This document shows, piece after piece, positions 1 to 6,457 of a DNA stretch of 11,916 nt (the first letter of the stretch is position 1; the number at the start of each line of letters is the position of its first letter). The position numbers and the translations under genes are program-made. This DNA is from an uncultured Oscillospiraceae bacterium (GTDB lineage: Bacteria; Bacillota; Clostridia; Oscillospirales; Oscillospiraceae), in NCBI GenBank assembly GCA_944385065.1, contig CALWVX010000035.1, positions 1-11,916 of the forward strand, in the 5' to 3' direction. Below the pieces are notes generated by a model. That model searched no databases. It saw nothing but the letters and a program-made list of their open reading frames with translations, and was not told the DNA's origin.

Positions 1-203
1 ATGCCGAAGGCGAAGGTCTTGCCCGTCCCCGTGGGGGCCTTGGCGATGACGTCCTTCCACTCCATGAAATAGGGGATCGCCCCCACCTGGACGGGGGTGG
101 CCTGCTCATAGCCCTTCTGCTGAATGGCCCGCATCACTTCAGGGGACAGGTTCATCTCCTCATAGCGCCCCGTCTCCCGTACCGTTTGTCCGTTGATTTC
201 CAT
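1..203 (-). CDS. DEAD-box ATP-dependent RNA helicase, N-terminal fragment
   Basis: The reverse strand from position 203 encodes the first 67 residues of a DEAD-box helicase; the rest lies outside the window. Visible are the Q-motif region (aromatic Y14, then GYEQATPVQ ending at Q39) that recognises adenine, and Walker A motif I (APTGTGKT, residues 56-63). The second residue of motif I is Pro where Gln is commonest in the family. Such proteins unwind short RNA duplexes in ribosome assembly, RNA decay or cold adaptation in the cytoplasm; which of these applies cannot be told from this piece. The ATG at 203-201 is preceded by AGGAAAGGA at a suitable distance and fits the usual start just ahead of the Q motif. 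The gene has its own promoter and a leader of roughly 100 nt. Confidence 0.93.
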   Translation of the reverse strand, partial: MEINGQTVRETGRYEEMNLSPEVMRAIQQKGYEQATPVQVGAIPYFMEWKDVIAKAPTGTGKTFAFG

Positions 204-317
204 TTGGATCGGTCCTTTCCTGTTTCTCCTGATTCCAGGCCCTCCCAAACTTCTTCAACGCCCCTTCCGGCGCGGGCCCGAATCGCCGGGACGGACTGTC
301 CGCCCCGTGATTTTACT

Positions 318-346
318 ATTTTATACTGATTTTTGCCGCTTGTCCA
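318..346 (-). promoter_or_regulatory. Sigma-A-type promoter of the DEAD-box helicase
   Basis: On the minus strand a -35 box TGGACA (346-341) and a -10 box TAAAAT (323-318) are separated by exactly 17 bp. Transcription would start near 311 and leave a GC-rich leader of about 108 nt before the helicase ATG. Long leaders are common for cold-responsive helicases, but no known leader motif was recognised here. Confidence 0.65.
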
Positions 347-355
347 TCCCAAACG

Positions 356-400
356 CAGAAAACGCCCCGTCTTATCCCAAAAGACGGGGCGTTCTCTGTT
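356..400 (-). terminator. Rho-independent terminator downstream of the HtrA-like protease gene
   Basis: A perfect 13-bp stem (361-373 with 381-393) with a 7-nt loop extends past one mismatch by another 4 bp. Read on the minus strand the stem ends in TTTT. It lies about 30 bp after the protease stop codon and upstream of the helicase promoter, so it separates the two minus-strand units. Confidence 0.85.
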
Positions 401-431
401 CAAAGGGAGGGGAGAAAATCCTATGAGGAAA

Positions 432-1805
432 TTACCAATAGAACGAACCGAAGGGCCACTGATAGTAGCCGCCGCTGTTGCCCGAGCTCTGCTGGTTCTG
501 CTGCGTCTGCTGAAGGGGATTGGCCGCTTCCGTCTCGGCGTTCTTCTCGTCCAGCGTCACCGTCAGCTGGAGCTGCTGCTGATTGCGGATGACCGTCAGC
601 ACAACGGTGTCCCCGGCCTTGTAGTTGGTGGACAGGGCAGCGGTAAGGGCAGAGGGGGAATCCACGGCGGTGTCGTCGATGGCGGTGATGATGTCGTTGA
701 CCTGCAGGCCGGCCTCCTGGGCGCAGGACCCCTCAGCCACATAGGTAACGGCGGCGCCGGCGGGGATGCCGTAGAGCTGGGCCTGCTCATTGACCGTATT
801 CACCTGGATGCCCAGATAGGGCTTTCCGGTGACGTAGCCGTGCTCAATCAGGTCAGAGAGGATCTCCTTCACGTCGTTGATGGGGAGAGCGAACCCCAGG
901 CCCTCGGCGGTCACGCCGGAGGTGGACTCGGTGTACTTGGCGGACACGATGCCCACCACGTTGCCGTAGCTGTCAAACAGGGGGCCGCCCGAATTGCCCG
1001 GGTTGATGGCGCAGTTGGTCTGCAGCACGTTCAGGGTGATGGCTACCTTCTGCTGGGTGTCGGGGTCGGTGCCGGTGGTGGTGATCAGCCGATCCAGAGC
1101 GGACACCATTCCGTCGGTAAAGGTGAAGGTCAGCTCACCCAGAGGGTTGCCGATGGCGTACACGTCCTCGCCCACCACCAGCTGGTCGGAGTCGCCCAGG
1201 GTGACGGGCTGCAGGCCGGTGGCATCGATCTTCAGTACGGCCACATCATTGTCCTGCTCGCCGCCCACCAGGGTAGCGGTGTACTGATCGCCGTTGGCAA
1301 AGGACACCTGAATATCCACGGAGGCGTCCTGAACCGCCTCCTCAATGACATGGTAGTTGGTGACGATGTACCCGTCCGAGGTCAGGACAAAGCCGGAGCC
1401 GCTGGCGGCCGAGGTGGTGGTCTGGCCGAAGATATTCACTGTGGTGTTCACCGTAATGCCCACGCAGGAGGCCAGATTTGCCGCATACAGCTCCTCCGGT
1501 GTCATGGGTTGACCATCGTTGGTGTTGGTCATGGTCTGGACCTGGGGGCGCTCCCCCTCATAGATCACCGTGTCGGGCTGTGTGGCGTTTTGATAGAGGG
1601 CGGCGGCGCCCACCCCCGCTCCGCCGCCCACCAGGGCGCAGGCCAGCAGCAGGGCCGCGATGCGCATGGCCCGATTTTTCTTCTTGGGGCCGCCGGACTG
1701 AGGCGCGCTGTGCTGGGGCTGATCAACCGGCACGGGATCTACATAGTCTCCGAAGCCTCCCCGATAGCCGTCATTTTCACTGTTATAAAAGTTAAAATCA
1801 TCCAT
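432..1805 (-). CDS. HtrA/DegP-family membrane-anchored serine protease with one PDZ domain
   Basis: This 457-residue protein is a trypsin-like protease of the HtrA family, which degrades or refolds damaged extracytoplasmic proteins. Order of parts: an acidic, Asn/Gly-rich cytoplasmic tail (1-40), a KKKNR positive patch and one transmembrane helix (about 48-70) giving an N-in topology, the protease domain (about 105-310) and one PDZ domain (about 325-418). The triad is visible as H152 (TNYHV), D187 (DNDVAVLKI) and S272 (NPGNSGGP). A Gln/Asn-rich linker leads to an aromatic tail ending YYQWPFGSFYW, which is unusual and could be a surface or self-binding peptide. The ATG at 1805 has AAAGGAG upstream. 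It follows the AI-2E-type gene by 135 bp and ends at a terminator. Family assignment is firm; the paralogue (HtrA, HtrB or YyxA-like) is not resolved. Confidence 0.95.
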   Translation of the reverse strand: MDDFNFYNSENDGYRGGFGDYVDPVPVDQPQHSAPQSGGPKKKNRAMRIAALLLACALVGGGAGVGAAALYQNATQPDTVIYEGERPQVQTMTNTNDGQPMTPEELYAANLASCVGITVNTTVNIFGQTTTSAASGSGFVLTSDGYIVTNYHVIEEAVQDASVDIQVSFANGDQYTATLVGGEQDNDVAVLKIDATGLQPVTLGDSDQLVVGEDVYAIGNPLGELTFTFTDGMVSALDRLITTTGTDPDTQQKVAITLNVLQTNCAINPGNSGGPLFDSYGNVVGIVSAKYTESTSGVTAEGLGFALPINDVKEILSDLIEHGYVTGKPYLGIQVNTVNEQAQLYGIPAGAAVTYVAEGSCAQEAGLQVNDIITAIDDTAVDSPSALTAALSTNYKAGDTVVLTVIRNQQQLQLTVTLDEKNAETEAANPLQQTQQNQQSSGNSGGYYQWPFGSFYW

Positions 1806-1841
1806 GATGATTCCGCTCCTTTCACATAACCCAATTTCTCC

Positions 1842-1855
1842 GTTCCCTTGGGAAC
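1842..1855. promoter_or_regulatory. Inverted repeat GTTCCC-N2-GGGAAC upstream of the HtrA-like gene
   Basis: A perfect 6-2-6 dyad sits 37-50 bp before the protease ATG. It could be an operator or a small leader hairpin. No convincing promoter was found close by; the best match on the minus strand, TTCATG-N17-GATTAT, is weak. The dyad is not the GAAC-N4-GTTC order expected for Gram-positive LexA. Confidence 0.35.
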
Positions 1856-1940
1856 TGTGATAATCATAATCCCGAAATATGAAAAAAGCATGAAGAAAAA
1901 CGGGGATTTCTTTGAACTTTTTCTGTGTACCTTCTTCCTG

Positions 1941-3113
1941 CTACTGCCGGGACTCCCGTCCGCCGGGCCGGCGGGAGAGGATTGCCAGGACGTCCTGTCC
2001 GGCGGCGATCAGGTCCAGCCGCAGCCCCCGGAAGATGCCCATGGCCGCCAGATTCAGGCAGATCAGCAGAATCGTGGGGCCCAGGATCATCCCCAGCACG
2101 CCTCCCAGCTTCATGCCCACATAGATGCTCATCAGCGAGAGGATGGGGGACAGACCGGTCTGGTCGCCCACAAACTTGGGCTCCATCACCCGGCGGAACA
2201 GGGCGATGATCCCCCAGATCACCATCAGCTCCACCGCGGTCTGGAAATCCCCCATAAACAGGGCGATAACGGCCCAGGGCACCATGACGGTGCCCGCCCC
2301 GATGATGGGAATAAAGTCCATAATGGCCAGCCCCAGCGCCAGCAGCAGCCCATAGGGCTGATGGATGAGGAAAAACCCCACCAGCAGAATGAAAAACACG
2401 CCCACCGACAGCAGAAGCTCCGCCTTCAGATAGCCGCCGAAGGCCCCCAGGGAAATCACCTTCACCTGCACCAGAAAGCGCAGCAGCCCCTCGTCCACAT
2501 GCTGGACCATCCGGGTGCGCAGATAGGGAAAGTCGGCGGTGAGCAGATAGGTGGCCATGACAAAAATAACCAGCGCGATGACAAAAGAGGGCAGTCTCAT
2601 GGCCTTCTCTCCCGCCAGCCGCCCGGCGGCGGCCAGCAGGTCCGGCACGGCAACGTTCAGCCACTCCATCAGGCTGTTGACCACCGTCTCCATCAGCTCC
2701 GTCACCTGGGGAGGAACCAGGGCGAGCAGGTTGGACAGGAGGGCCTCCACCTGGTCCAGCGTGGACTGCAGGTTGTCCAGCAGGCCGCTCCAGTTCTGCA
2801 CCAGAGAGACCAGTTGTCCCACCGCGGCATAGCCCAGCAGGCCGACCGCTCCGCCGATCGCCCCAAAGAGGACGATGAGCACCAGAGCGGACAGTACGTT
2901 CCGATTCCAGCCCAGCAGCCGCTGCAGCCGCTTGACCAGGGGGTTGAGCAGAGCCGCGGCGATCAGGGCGCACAGGAAGGGGGCAAACAGAGACAGCAGC
3001 GGCGGCCCGAACTTCCACACCAGCCACACCGACAAAGCGATCAGCAGAAAGCGGATCACCAGCCTCAGCCAGAGCTCGCCCCGCTGCCGCCAGGTCAGTT
3101 CGTCAAAGCCCAT
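1941..3113 (-). CDS. AI-2E family (UPF0118) transporter, YtvI-like
   Basis: This 390-residue polytopic membrane protein belongs to the AI-2E/PerM/TqsA exporter family. Hydrophobic segments lie near 18-55 (two close helices), 74-100, 175-195, 232-250, 254-285, 292-306 and 322-360. Between about 100 and 172 is the long amphipathic extracytoplasmic stretch typical of the family. Diagnostic motifs are MDFIPIIGAG (265-274) and EPKFVGDQTGLSP followed by YVGMKLGGVLGMILGP (311-346). Relatives include B. subtilis YtvI, a sporulation-associated membrane protein of similar length, and Na+/H+ or quorum-signal exporters; the substrate here is unknown. The ATG at 3113 is preceded by AAGGGGG. The HtrA-like gene follows 135 bp downstream on the same strand, so the two may be co-transcribed. 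Confidence 0.93.
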   Translation of the reverse strand: MGFDELTWRQRGELWLRLVIRFLLIALSVWLVWKFGPPLLSLFAPFLCALIAAALLNPLVKRLQRLLGWNRNVLSALVLIVLFGAIGGAVGLLGYAAVGQLVSLVQNWSGLLDNLQSTLDQVEALLSNLLALVPPQVTELMETVVNSLMEWLNVAVPDLLAAAGRLAGEKAMRLPSFVIALVIFVMATYLLTADFPYLRTRMVQHVDEGLLRFLVQVKVISLGAFGGYLKAELLLSVGVFFILLVGFFLIHQPYGLLLALGLAIMDFIPIIGAGTVMVPWAVIALFMGDFQTAVELMVIWGIIALFRRVMEPKFVGDQTGLSPILSLMSIYVGMKLGGVLGMILGPTILLICLNLAAMGIFRGLRLDLIAAGQDVLAILSRRPGGRESRQ

Positions 3114-3184
3114 ATGCAGGCCCCCTTTCTCTCAAACAGTAATGCTACCTAAGAATACCACAAAAAAAGTGAATAAAATGTAAA

Positions 3185-3210
3185 TTCATACCGGCGGGTT
3201 CCCTTGTCAA
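3185..3210 (-). promoter_or_regulatory. Possible promoter of the AI-2E family gene
   Basis: On the minus strand a perfect TTGACA (3210-3205) lies about 95 bp before the ATG. The spacing to the most TATAAT-like hexamer (TATGAA, 3190-3185) is only 14 bp; at 16-17 bp the candidates are poorer (TGAATT, GAATTT). The following 60 bp are AT-rich. The -10 assignment is therefore uncertain. Confidence 0.35.
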
Positions 3211-3257
3211 GATGAGCCGTGATTGTGGGGAAGCTGAAATCCTGTGGGGAGAATAGT

Positions 3258-3308
3258 AAAAGGGCAGGGCTTCCTCCACACAAATGATAGAGGAAGCCCT
3301 GTCCTTTT
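3258..3308. terminator. Strong bidirectional terminator
   Basis: A 19-bp stem (3258-3276 with 3290-3308) contains a single G-U pair and has a 13-nt loop. AAAA and TTTT at the two ends of the stem give a U-tract in either direction. It lies about 50 bp after the stop of the minus-strand small membrane protein gene and insulates that two-gene unit from the AI-2E gene. Confidence 0.85.
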
Positions 3309-3360
3309 AATGACTGCTCAGCGCAGTCAGGATATTGTCCGGCAATCGGTCAACTTTGCT

Positions 3361-3867
3361 CTATCCCGGATCAATCTTTCTTTCATCGATTCGTTCGTTC
3401 CATACAGCCTGATACCCGCCTGTCTGATCACCGGTGATGGTAATAAAATATGATTCCCCAAAGCGGGCTTCCCATGAGACAGGCTCCATATATTTTGTAA
3501 TGTCATCCGGATATATATTTTCATAATTGGGGGACACATATTCCGTTATGATTCGGAATCGCATGGACAGTTCGAAAGGTTCCGCTGGATGATTGAGTTC
3601 CTCCCTATTCCATACCACAATGTTATCGGAATCGTGCTTGAGGAACGATCCATCCGCGTTTGATATGCCCCCACTGTATTCGTGACTGTCTGCACAATAG
3701 TCATAAACCAGTAATCCAATATCCTCTTCCGTATCCAATTGTATGTGCAGGGCTATTTCATCAGCAGCAGGCACATATTTGTCAGGAATTATCTGATTGT
3801 AAACTGCAAGCCCCAGTCCCAGTACAATCACTGTTGCAACAATCATCCCGATCGTCTTTCTCTTCAT
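3361..3867 (-). CDS. Small membrane-anchored hypothetical protein, partner of the XRE regulator
   Basis: The family is not recognised. With the ATG at 3867 the protein has 168 residues: a short KRK start, one transmembrane helix or lipid-free signal anchor (about 6-23), then an exported, acidic, Tyr-rich domain of about 145 residues with no Cys pair or catalytic motif that I can name. An in-frame ATG at 3924 would add 19 residues but would overlap the preceding gene by 32 nt and lacks a good ribosome site; ACAGGAG stands 10 nt before 3867, so that start is preferred. The gene begins 25 bp after the stop of the XRE gene and is followed by a terminator, making a two-gene operon. Base composition is clearly more AT-rich than the neighbours. 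A sensor or immunity-type partner of the membrane-tethered repressor is only a guess. Confidence 0.75.
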   Translation of the reverse strand: MKRKTIGMIVATVIVLGLGLAVYNQIIPDKYVPAADEIALHIQLDTEEDIGLLVYDYCADSHEYSGGISNADGSFLKHDSDNIVVWNREELNHPAEPFELSMRFRIITEYVSPNYENIYPDDITKYMEPVSWEARFGESYFITITGDQTGGYQAVWNERIDERKIDPG

Positions 3868-3892
3868 GTTGGCAGCACTCCTGTCCACCAGT

Positions 3893-4402
3893 TCATTTTT
3901 TCCTGAATGTAAAGAAAATTCCAATGATGGCGGCGATCAGAATCAACGGCGCCACTCTGACAAACAGCCATTCAAACGAATGAAACGCCACTCCGAGAAC
4001 AGCGGTTTCGGGATCACTATAATCCCACCCCAAATAAGGACTGCTGAAGCTTCCCAAGACCGCAAACCCTATTACAATAACCGCGCATAATGAAATAAGC
4101 AGCCAGCGAATCATGTTTCTTCCCGCGGTTTTTCTTTGCGCCAGCTGCAAGTTTATGACTTCCAATTTTTCGGAAATGGCTTTTATGCTGTCAGCCTCCG
4201 TTTCCCGAACAGTTTCTCCCAGCAGCCGGCTTACAGGCGTTTCCAGTACTTCCGACAGGGAAATCAGCATATCAGAGTCGGGAACCGATCGTCCCTGCTC
4301 CCATTTTGAAACCGTTTGCCGCACTACGTTCAGTTTGACAGCAAGTTCCTGCTGCGAAAGCCCTTTTGATTTTCTGATTGCCTTTATATTCTCATGAAGC
4401 AT
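3893..4402 (-). CDS. XRE-family repressor with C-terminal membrane anchor
   Basis: This 169-residue protein starts with a Cro/CI-type helix-turn-helix (about 6-60: LSQQELAVKLNVVRQTVSKWEQGRSVPD), a very typical Firmicute sequence. A helical linker (about 65-95) follows, then two hydrophobic segments (about 97-118 and 147-165) joined by a short loop with SSPYLGWDYSDPETAV. It should bind DNA while tethered to the membrane. The ATG at 4402 has GAGGGG about 8 nt upstream. It is the first gene of a two-gene unit with the membrane-anchored protein downstream. Its promoter carries a 6-5-6 inverted repeat over the -35 box, which suggests autoregulation. The AT-richer composition relative to flanking genes suggests acquisition by transfer. 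HTH assignment is firm; the regulatory target is inferred. Confidence 0.92.
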   Translation of the reverse strand: MLHENIKAIRKSKGLSQQELAVKLNVVRQTVSKWEQGRSVPDSDMLISLSEVLETPVSRLLGETVRETEADSIKAISEKLEVINLQLAQRKTAGRNMIRWLLISLCAVIVIGFAVLGSFSSPYLGWDYSDPETAVLGVAFHSFEWLFVRVAPLILIAAIIGIFFTFRKK

Positions 4403-4437
4403 CAGGGATCCCCTCTTTTCTTTCCGCTGCTGCCATT

Positions 4438-4466
4438 ATTGTAGTCGGAACCGCTCGTTGCCGCAA
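4438..4466 (-). promoter_or_regulatory. Promoter of the XRE/membrane-protein operon
   Basis: On the minus strand TTGCGG (4466-4461) and TACAAT (4443-4438) are spaced by exactly 17 bp. The -10 is 5/6 and the -35 keeps TTG. The start would fall near 4431, about 30 nt before the ATG. Confidence 0.6.
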
Positions 4467-4472
4467 GCAACG
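4456..4472. promoter_or_regulatory. Candidate operator: CGTTGC-N5-GCAACG dyad over the -35 box
   Basis: A perfect inverted repeat of 6-bp arms (4456-4461 and 4467-4472) covers the -35 element of the XRE operon promoter. Its size and position suit binding by a dimeric Cro/CI-type repressor, most simply the product of the operon's first gene. Function is inferred. Confidence 0.5.
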
Positions 4473-4831
4473 AATCTTAACATTATCAAAAAAAGCAATT
4501 GGGAACTGTCGGTTCCTGCGGCGTTGCCGTTCTCTCTATTCCCTCTTGTGTTTCCGGGGCGTGAATTTCAAAAGTTGGCCATGACGCGCCCGCGCTCAGA
4601 CTGTATCCGCAGCTTTTTCTCCCTTCGCTTAACAGCAAATCAATCAAAATTTGATCCGGCCAAACCGCCCCAGCGATGCATGCCGATCGACTGACCATGC
4701 AAAGCCGCCGCAGGCATGAGGAAAATCACCTTCCGCTTGCATCTGTTCTCATGGGAAATCATGCTGTTTGGTGAGACCGACGCAGTTCAGGCCGTCACAC
4801 TGATCCGGAAAAGGCCCCGGCGGGCCCGCTC
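4473..4831. other. Non-coding stretch between divergent units
   Basis: About 360 bp lie between the XRE promoter and the ylmH promoter. Short open frames on both strands (for example around 4458-4694 and 4486-4698) have no convincing ribosome site, no recognisable domain and odd composition, so none is called. Present are a small palindrome ATCAAA-A-TTTGAT (4643-4655), a GGAAC-N5-GTTCC hairpin near 4502-4516 and a GGCCC-N4-GGGCC hairpin (4813-4826) just before the ylmH -35 box. It could be the decayed remains of a transferred segment, but nothing recognisable is left. Confidence 0.5.
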
Positions 4832-4861
4832 TTGACAATGGGCGGCTCCATCTCCTATACT
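4832..4861 (+). promoter_or_regulatory. Sigma-A-type promoter of ylmH
   Basis: A perfect TTGACA (4832-4837) and TATACT (4856-4861) are spaced by 18 bp. Transcription should start near 4868, which rules out the upstream in-frame TTG at 4864 as a start codon and supports the GTG at 4894. Confidence 0.75.
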
Positions 4862-4893
4862 GGTTGGGAATAGATCCGTCGGGAGGTGGGACT

Positions 4894-5694
4894 GTGAACA
4901 AGAAGGAGCTGCTGGACCGGTTTTCCCACAGCGGGGAGGAGCGGACGCTTCTGGCCCGGGCGCTGGACAAGCTGGAGCTGGCCCAGAACCGGGGGATTCC
5001 CGCCCACACCCCCTTTCTCTCCCCGGGGGAACAGACCGCTTTGTCCGATCTCCTCTCCGCCTGGGGCACCCCCCGGCACCTGTTCTGGGGCGGCTACCCC
5101 GACGCGGAGCGCCGCGTGTGCGCCTTTCTCCCCGACTGGCAGGAGGCGGACGACTTCTCCGCCGAGCCGGAGGGTCCGCTGGCCGCCCTGGAGGCCCGCT
5201 TCCCCCAGGGGGCCGACCCGGGACACCGGGACATTCTGGGCTCTCTCATGGGCCTGGGCATCACCCGGGAAAAGCTGGGAGATATTCTGCTGCCCGAGCC
5301 GGGGCGGTGCCAGGTGATCGCCCTGCGGGAGTCCCTGCCCATCCTCCTGTCCCAGTGGGAGGGTGCAGGCCGCTGGCGGTCCCATTTGGAGGAAATCCCG
5401 CTGGACCGTCTCGCCCCCAGGCCCGCTCAGGTCAAAACCATCCGGGATACCGTGGCCACCCCCAGGCTGGACGCGGTGCTGGCCGCCGGTTTTTCCCTGT
5501 CCCGCTCCAAAGCGGCGTCTTATATCTCGGCGGGCAAGGTGGCCGTCAACCACCGGGACTGTCTGAAGGGGGACCGCCAGGTGGCCGAGGGGGATGTGCT
5601 CACCTGCCGGGGGCTGGGCAAATGCGTGGTAAAAGAAGTCCCCGGCCAGTCCAAAAAGGGCCGCACCATGCTGGTGCTGGAGCGGTATCTGTGA
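4894..5694 (+). CDS. ylmH: S4-domain RNA-binding protein YlmH
   Basis: This 266-residue protein matches the YlmH family in length and layout. Residues 1-80 form the family N-terminal domain, with FWGGYPDAERRV (64-75). The central RRM-like part carries HRDILGSLMGLGITREKLGDI (111-131), a strong family signature. An S4 RNA-binding domain follows (about 188-245, RLDAVLAAGFSLSRSKAASYI then GKVAVNH). YlmH binds the ribosome and in B. subtilis has been linked to handling stalled 50S/nascent-chain complexes; it often lies near division genes (ylm cluster), which is not the case here. The GTG start is chosen because GGGAGG stands about 7 nt before it and because the mapped promoter would place a longer start upstream of the transcript. 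A short hairpin follows the stop. Confidence 0.93.
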   Translation: MNKKELLDRFSHSGEERTLLARALDKLELAQNRGIPAHTPFLSPGEQTALSDLLSAWGTPRHLFWGGYPDAERRVCAFLPDWQEADDFSAEPEGPLAALEARFPQGADPGHRDILGSLMGLGITREKLGDILLPEPGRCQVIALRESLPILLSQWEGAGRWRSHLEEIPLDRLAPRPAQVKTIRDTVATPRLDAVLAAGFSLSRSKAASYISAGKVAVNHRDCLKGDRQVAEGDVLTCRGLGKCVVKEVPGQSKKGRTMLVLERYL

Positions 5695-5702
5695 GGAGAC
5701 AG

Positions 5703-5721
5703 GGCCCGGAACGGGCCTTTT
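5703..5721 (+). terminator. Short GC hairpin with T-tail after ylmH
   Basis: GGCCCG-GAA-CGGGCC (5703-5717) is followed by TTTT. It fits between the ylmH stop (5694) and the next gene's ribosome site. The T-tract is short, so it may act as a partial terminator or attenuator rather than a full stop, since no new promoter is seen before the next gene. Confidence 0.55.
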
Positions 5722-5739
5722 CAGAAGGGAGAGACCTCT

Positions 5740-6120
5740 GTGCGTCTGGAACATGCCGCCGTCTATGTGCGGGATCTGGAGGGGGCACGCGCCTTTTTTG
5801 AGGAGTACTTCGGAGCCGTGAGCGGCCCTGCGTACCATAACGCCGGCACCGGCTTCCGCTCCTATTTTCTCACCTTCGGGACGGGGGCCCGCCTGGAGCT
5901 CATGACCCGGCCCGGTCTGTCAGACGGCCCGGAGGGCCCGGCGGTGGGCTGGGCGCACCTGGCCGTCTCCCTGGGCAGCCGGGAGGCGGTGGACCGCCTG
6001 ACCGGCCGTCTGGCCCGGGCGGGATACCCGATTCTCAGCGGCCCGCGCACCACCGGTGACGGCTATTATGAGAGCTGCGTGGCCGGGCCGGAGGGAATTT
6101 CCCTGGAACTCACCGTGTGA
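5740..6120 (+). CDS. VOC-superfamily (glyoxalase/bleomycin-resistance fold) protein
   Basis: This 126-residue single-module protein has the paired beta-alpha-beta-beta-beta units of the vicinal oxygen chelate fold: unit one about 1-56, unit two about 70-126. The four expected metal-ligand positions are filled: H5 (LEHAAVYV), E53 (ARLELM), H73 (GWAHLAV) and E123 (GISLEL). The closing block GPRTTGDGYYESCVAGPEG is typical of lactoylglutathione-lyase-like Firmicute proteins. It is probably a metal-dependent isomerase, lyase or dioxygenase acting as a dimer; the substrate cannot be told. GTG at 5740 is used as start with AAGGGAG 8 nt upstream. It lies 45 bp after ylmH and 17 bp before the UPF0291 gene, so it is likely read with both. 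Confidence 0.9.
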   Translation: MRLEHAAVYVRDLEGARAFFEEYFGAVSGPAYHNAGTGFRSYFLTFGTGARLELMTRPGLSDGPEGPAVGWAHLAVSLGSREAVDRLTGRLARAGYPILSGPRTTGDGYYESCVAGPEGISLELTV

Positions 6121-6137
6121 AGGAGGAAGCTTTTCCC

Positions 6138-6356
6138 ATGGAACAGTACAAAATTGATCGGATCAACGCCCTGGCCCGCAAGGCAAAAACGCCGGAGGGA
6201 CTCACGCCGGAGGAGCTTGCCGAGCGGGACGCTCTGCGCCGGGAGTATATCGACGCCCACAAGCAGAGTCTGATCCGCCATCTGGACAACACCTACATTC
6301 AATATCCCGACGGAACCCGCCGCAAGCTTCAGCGCAGGCAGGAGGAAAAAAGCTGA
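6138..6356 (+). CDS. UPF0291 (DUF896) family protein, YnzC-like
   Basis: This 72-residue protein has the UPF0291 signature: KIDRINALARKAKTPEGLTPEE, then AERDALRREYIDAHKQSLIRHLDN. The family folds as a two-helix hairpin. In B. subtilis the homologue ynzC sits in the LexA-controlled yneA-yneB-ynzC operon; its biochemical function is unknown. Here the gene follows the VOC gene by 17 bp instead. The ATG at 6138 has AGGAGGAAG ideally placed, whereas an in-frame GTG at 6117 that overlaps the previous stop codon would lie ahead of that site. The C-terminus is very basic (RRKLQRRQEEK). Confidence 0.92.
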   Translation: MEQYKIDRINALARKAKTPEGLTPEELAERDALRREYIDAHKQSLIRHLDNTYIQYPDGTRRKLQRRQEEKS

Positions 6357-6369
6357 ACGGTTCCTTTGC

Positions 6370-6398
6370 TTGACAAGGGTCCGGCTTTCTGGGATAAT
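6370..6398 (+). promoter_or_regulatory. Sigma-A-type promoter of degV
   Basis: TTGACA (6370-6375) and GATAAT (6393-6398) are separated by 17 bp, only one base from consensus. It starts 14 bp after the UPF0291 stop, so degV is a separate unit. Arms of a GGTCCGG/CCGGACC repeat flank the -10 box. Confidence 0.8.
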
Positions 6399-6409
6399 AC
6401 CACCGGACC
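6378..6409. promoter_or_regulatory. Candidate operator: 7-bp inverted repeat around the degV -10 box
   Basis: GGTCCGG (6378-6384) and CCGGACC (6403-6409) form a perfect dyad with 18 bp between, placing the -10 hexamer inside. The right arm overlaps the expected start point, so an RNA hairpin is not the likely reason for it; binding of a dimeric repressor is. Inference only. Confidence 0.4.
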
Positions 6410-6457
6410 TTTCCCGGCGTTTTTCGACGCGCATCCATATCAAAAGGAGGCCGTTCC

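Noticed and set aside
333..1829. 498-residue open frame on the plus strand opposite the HtrA-like gene
   Set aside because: It is antisense to a protease with a full catalytic triad, has low-complexity Gly/His/Val composition and no domain; typical shadow frame in GC-rich DNA.
1842..1855. LexA box
   Set aside because: The arms are in GTTC...GAAC order, opposite to the Gram-positive GAAC-N4-GTTC box.
1885..1915. AAGAAA/TTTCTT hairpin after the AI-2E family gene as a terminator
   Set aside because: Only six A-T-rich pairs with a large loop, too unstable to support; the AI-2E and protease genes may be co-transcribed.
1848..3152. 434-residue plus-strand frame opposite the AI-2E family gene
   Set aside because: Gln/His-rich low-complexity translation, antisense to a clear membrane protein; no own ribosome site.
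3868..3924. Longer start of the small membrane protein at 3924
   Set aside because: It would overlap the XRE gene by 32 nt and lacks a ribosome site, whereas ACAGGAG precedes the ATG at 3867.
4458..4698. Short overlapping frames of 70-78 residues on both strands
   Set aside because: No ribosome site, no domain and the plus-strand one begins inside the XRE operator; not enough to call a gene.
4864..4893. TTG start of ylmH at 4864
   Set aside because: It lies at or before the expected transcription start; GTG 4894 has a strong ribosome site.
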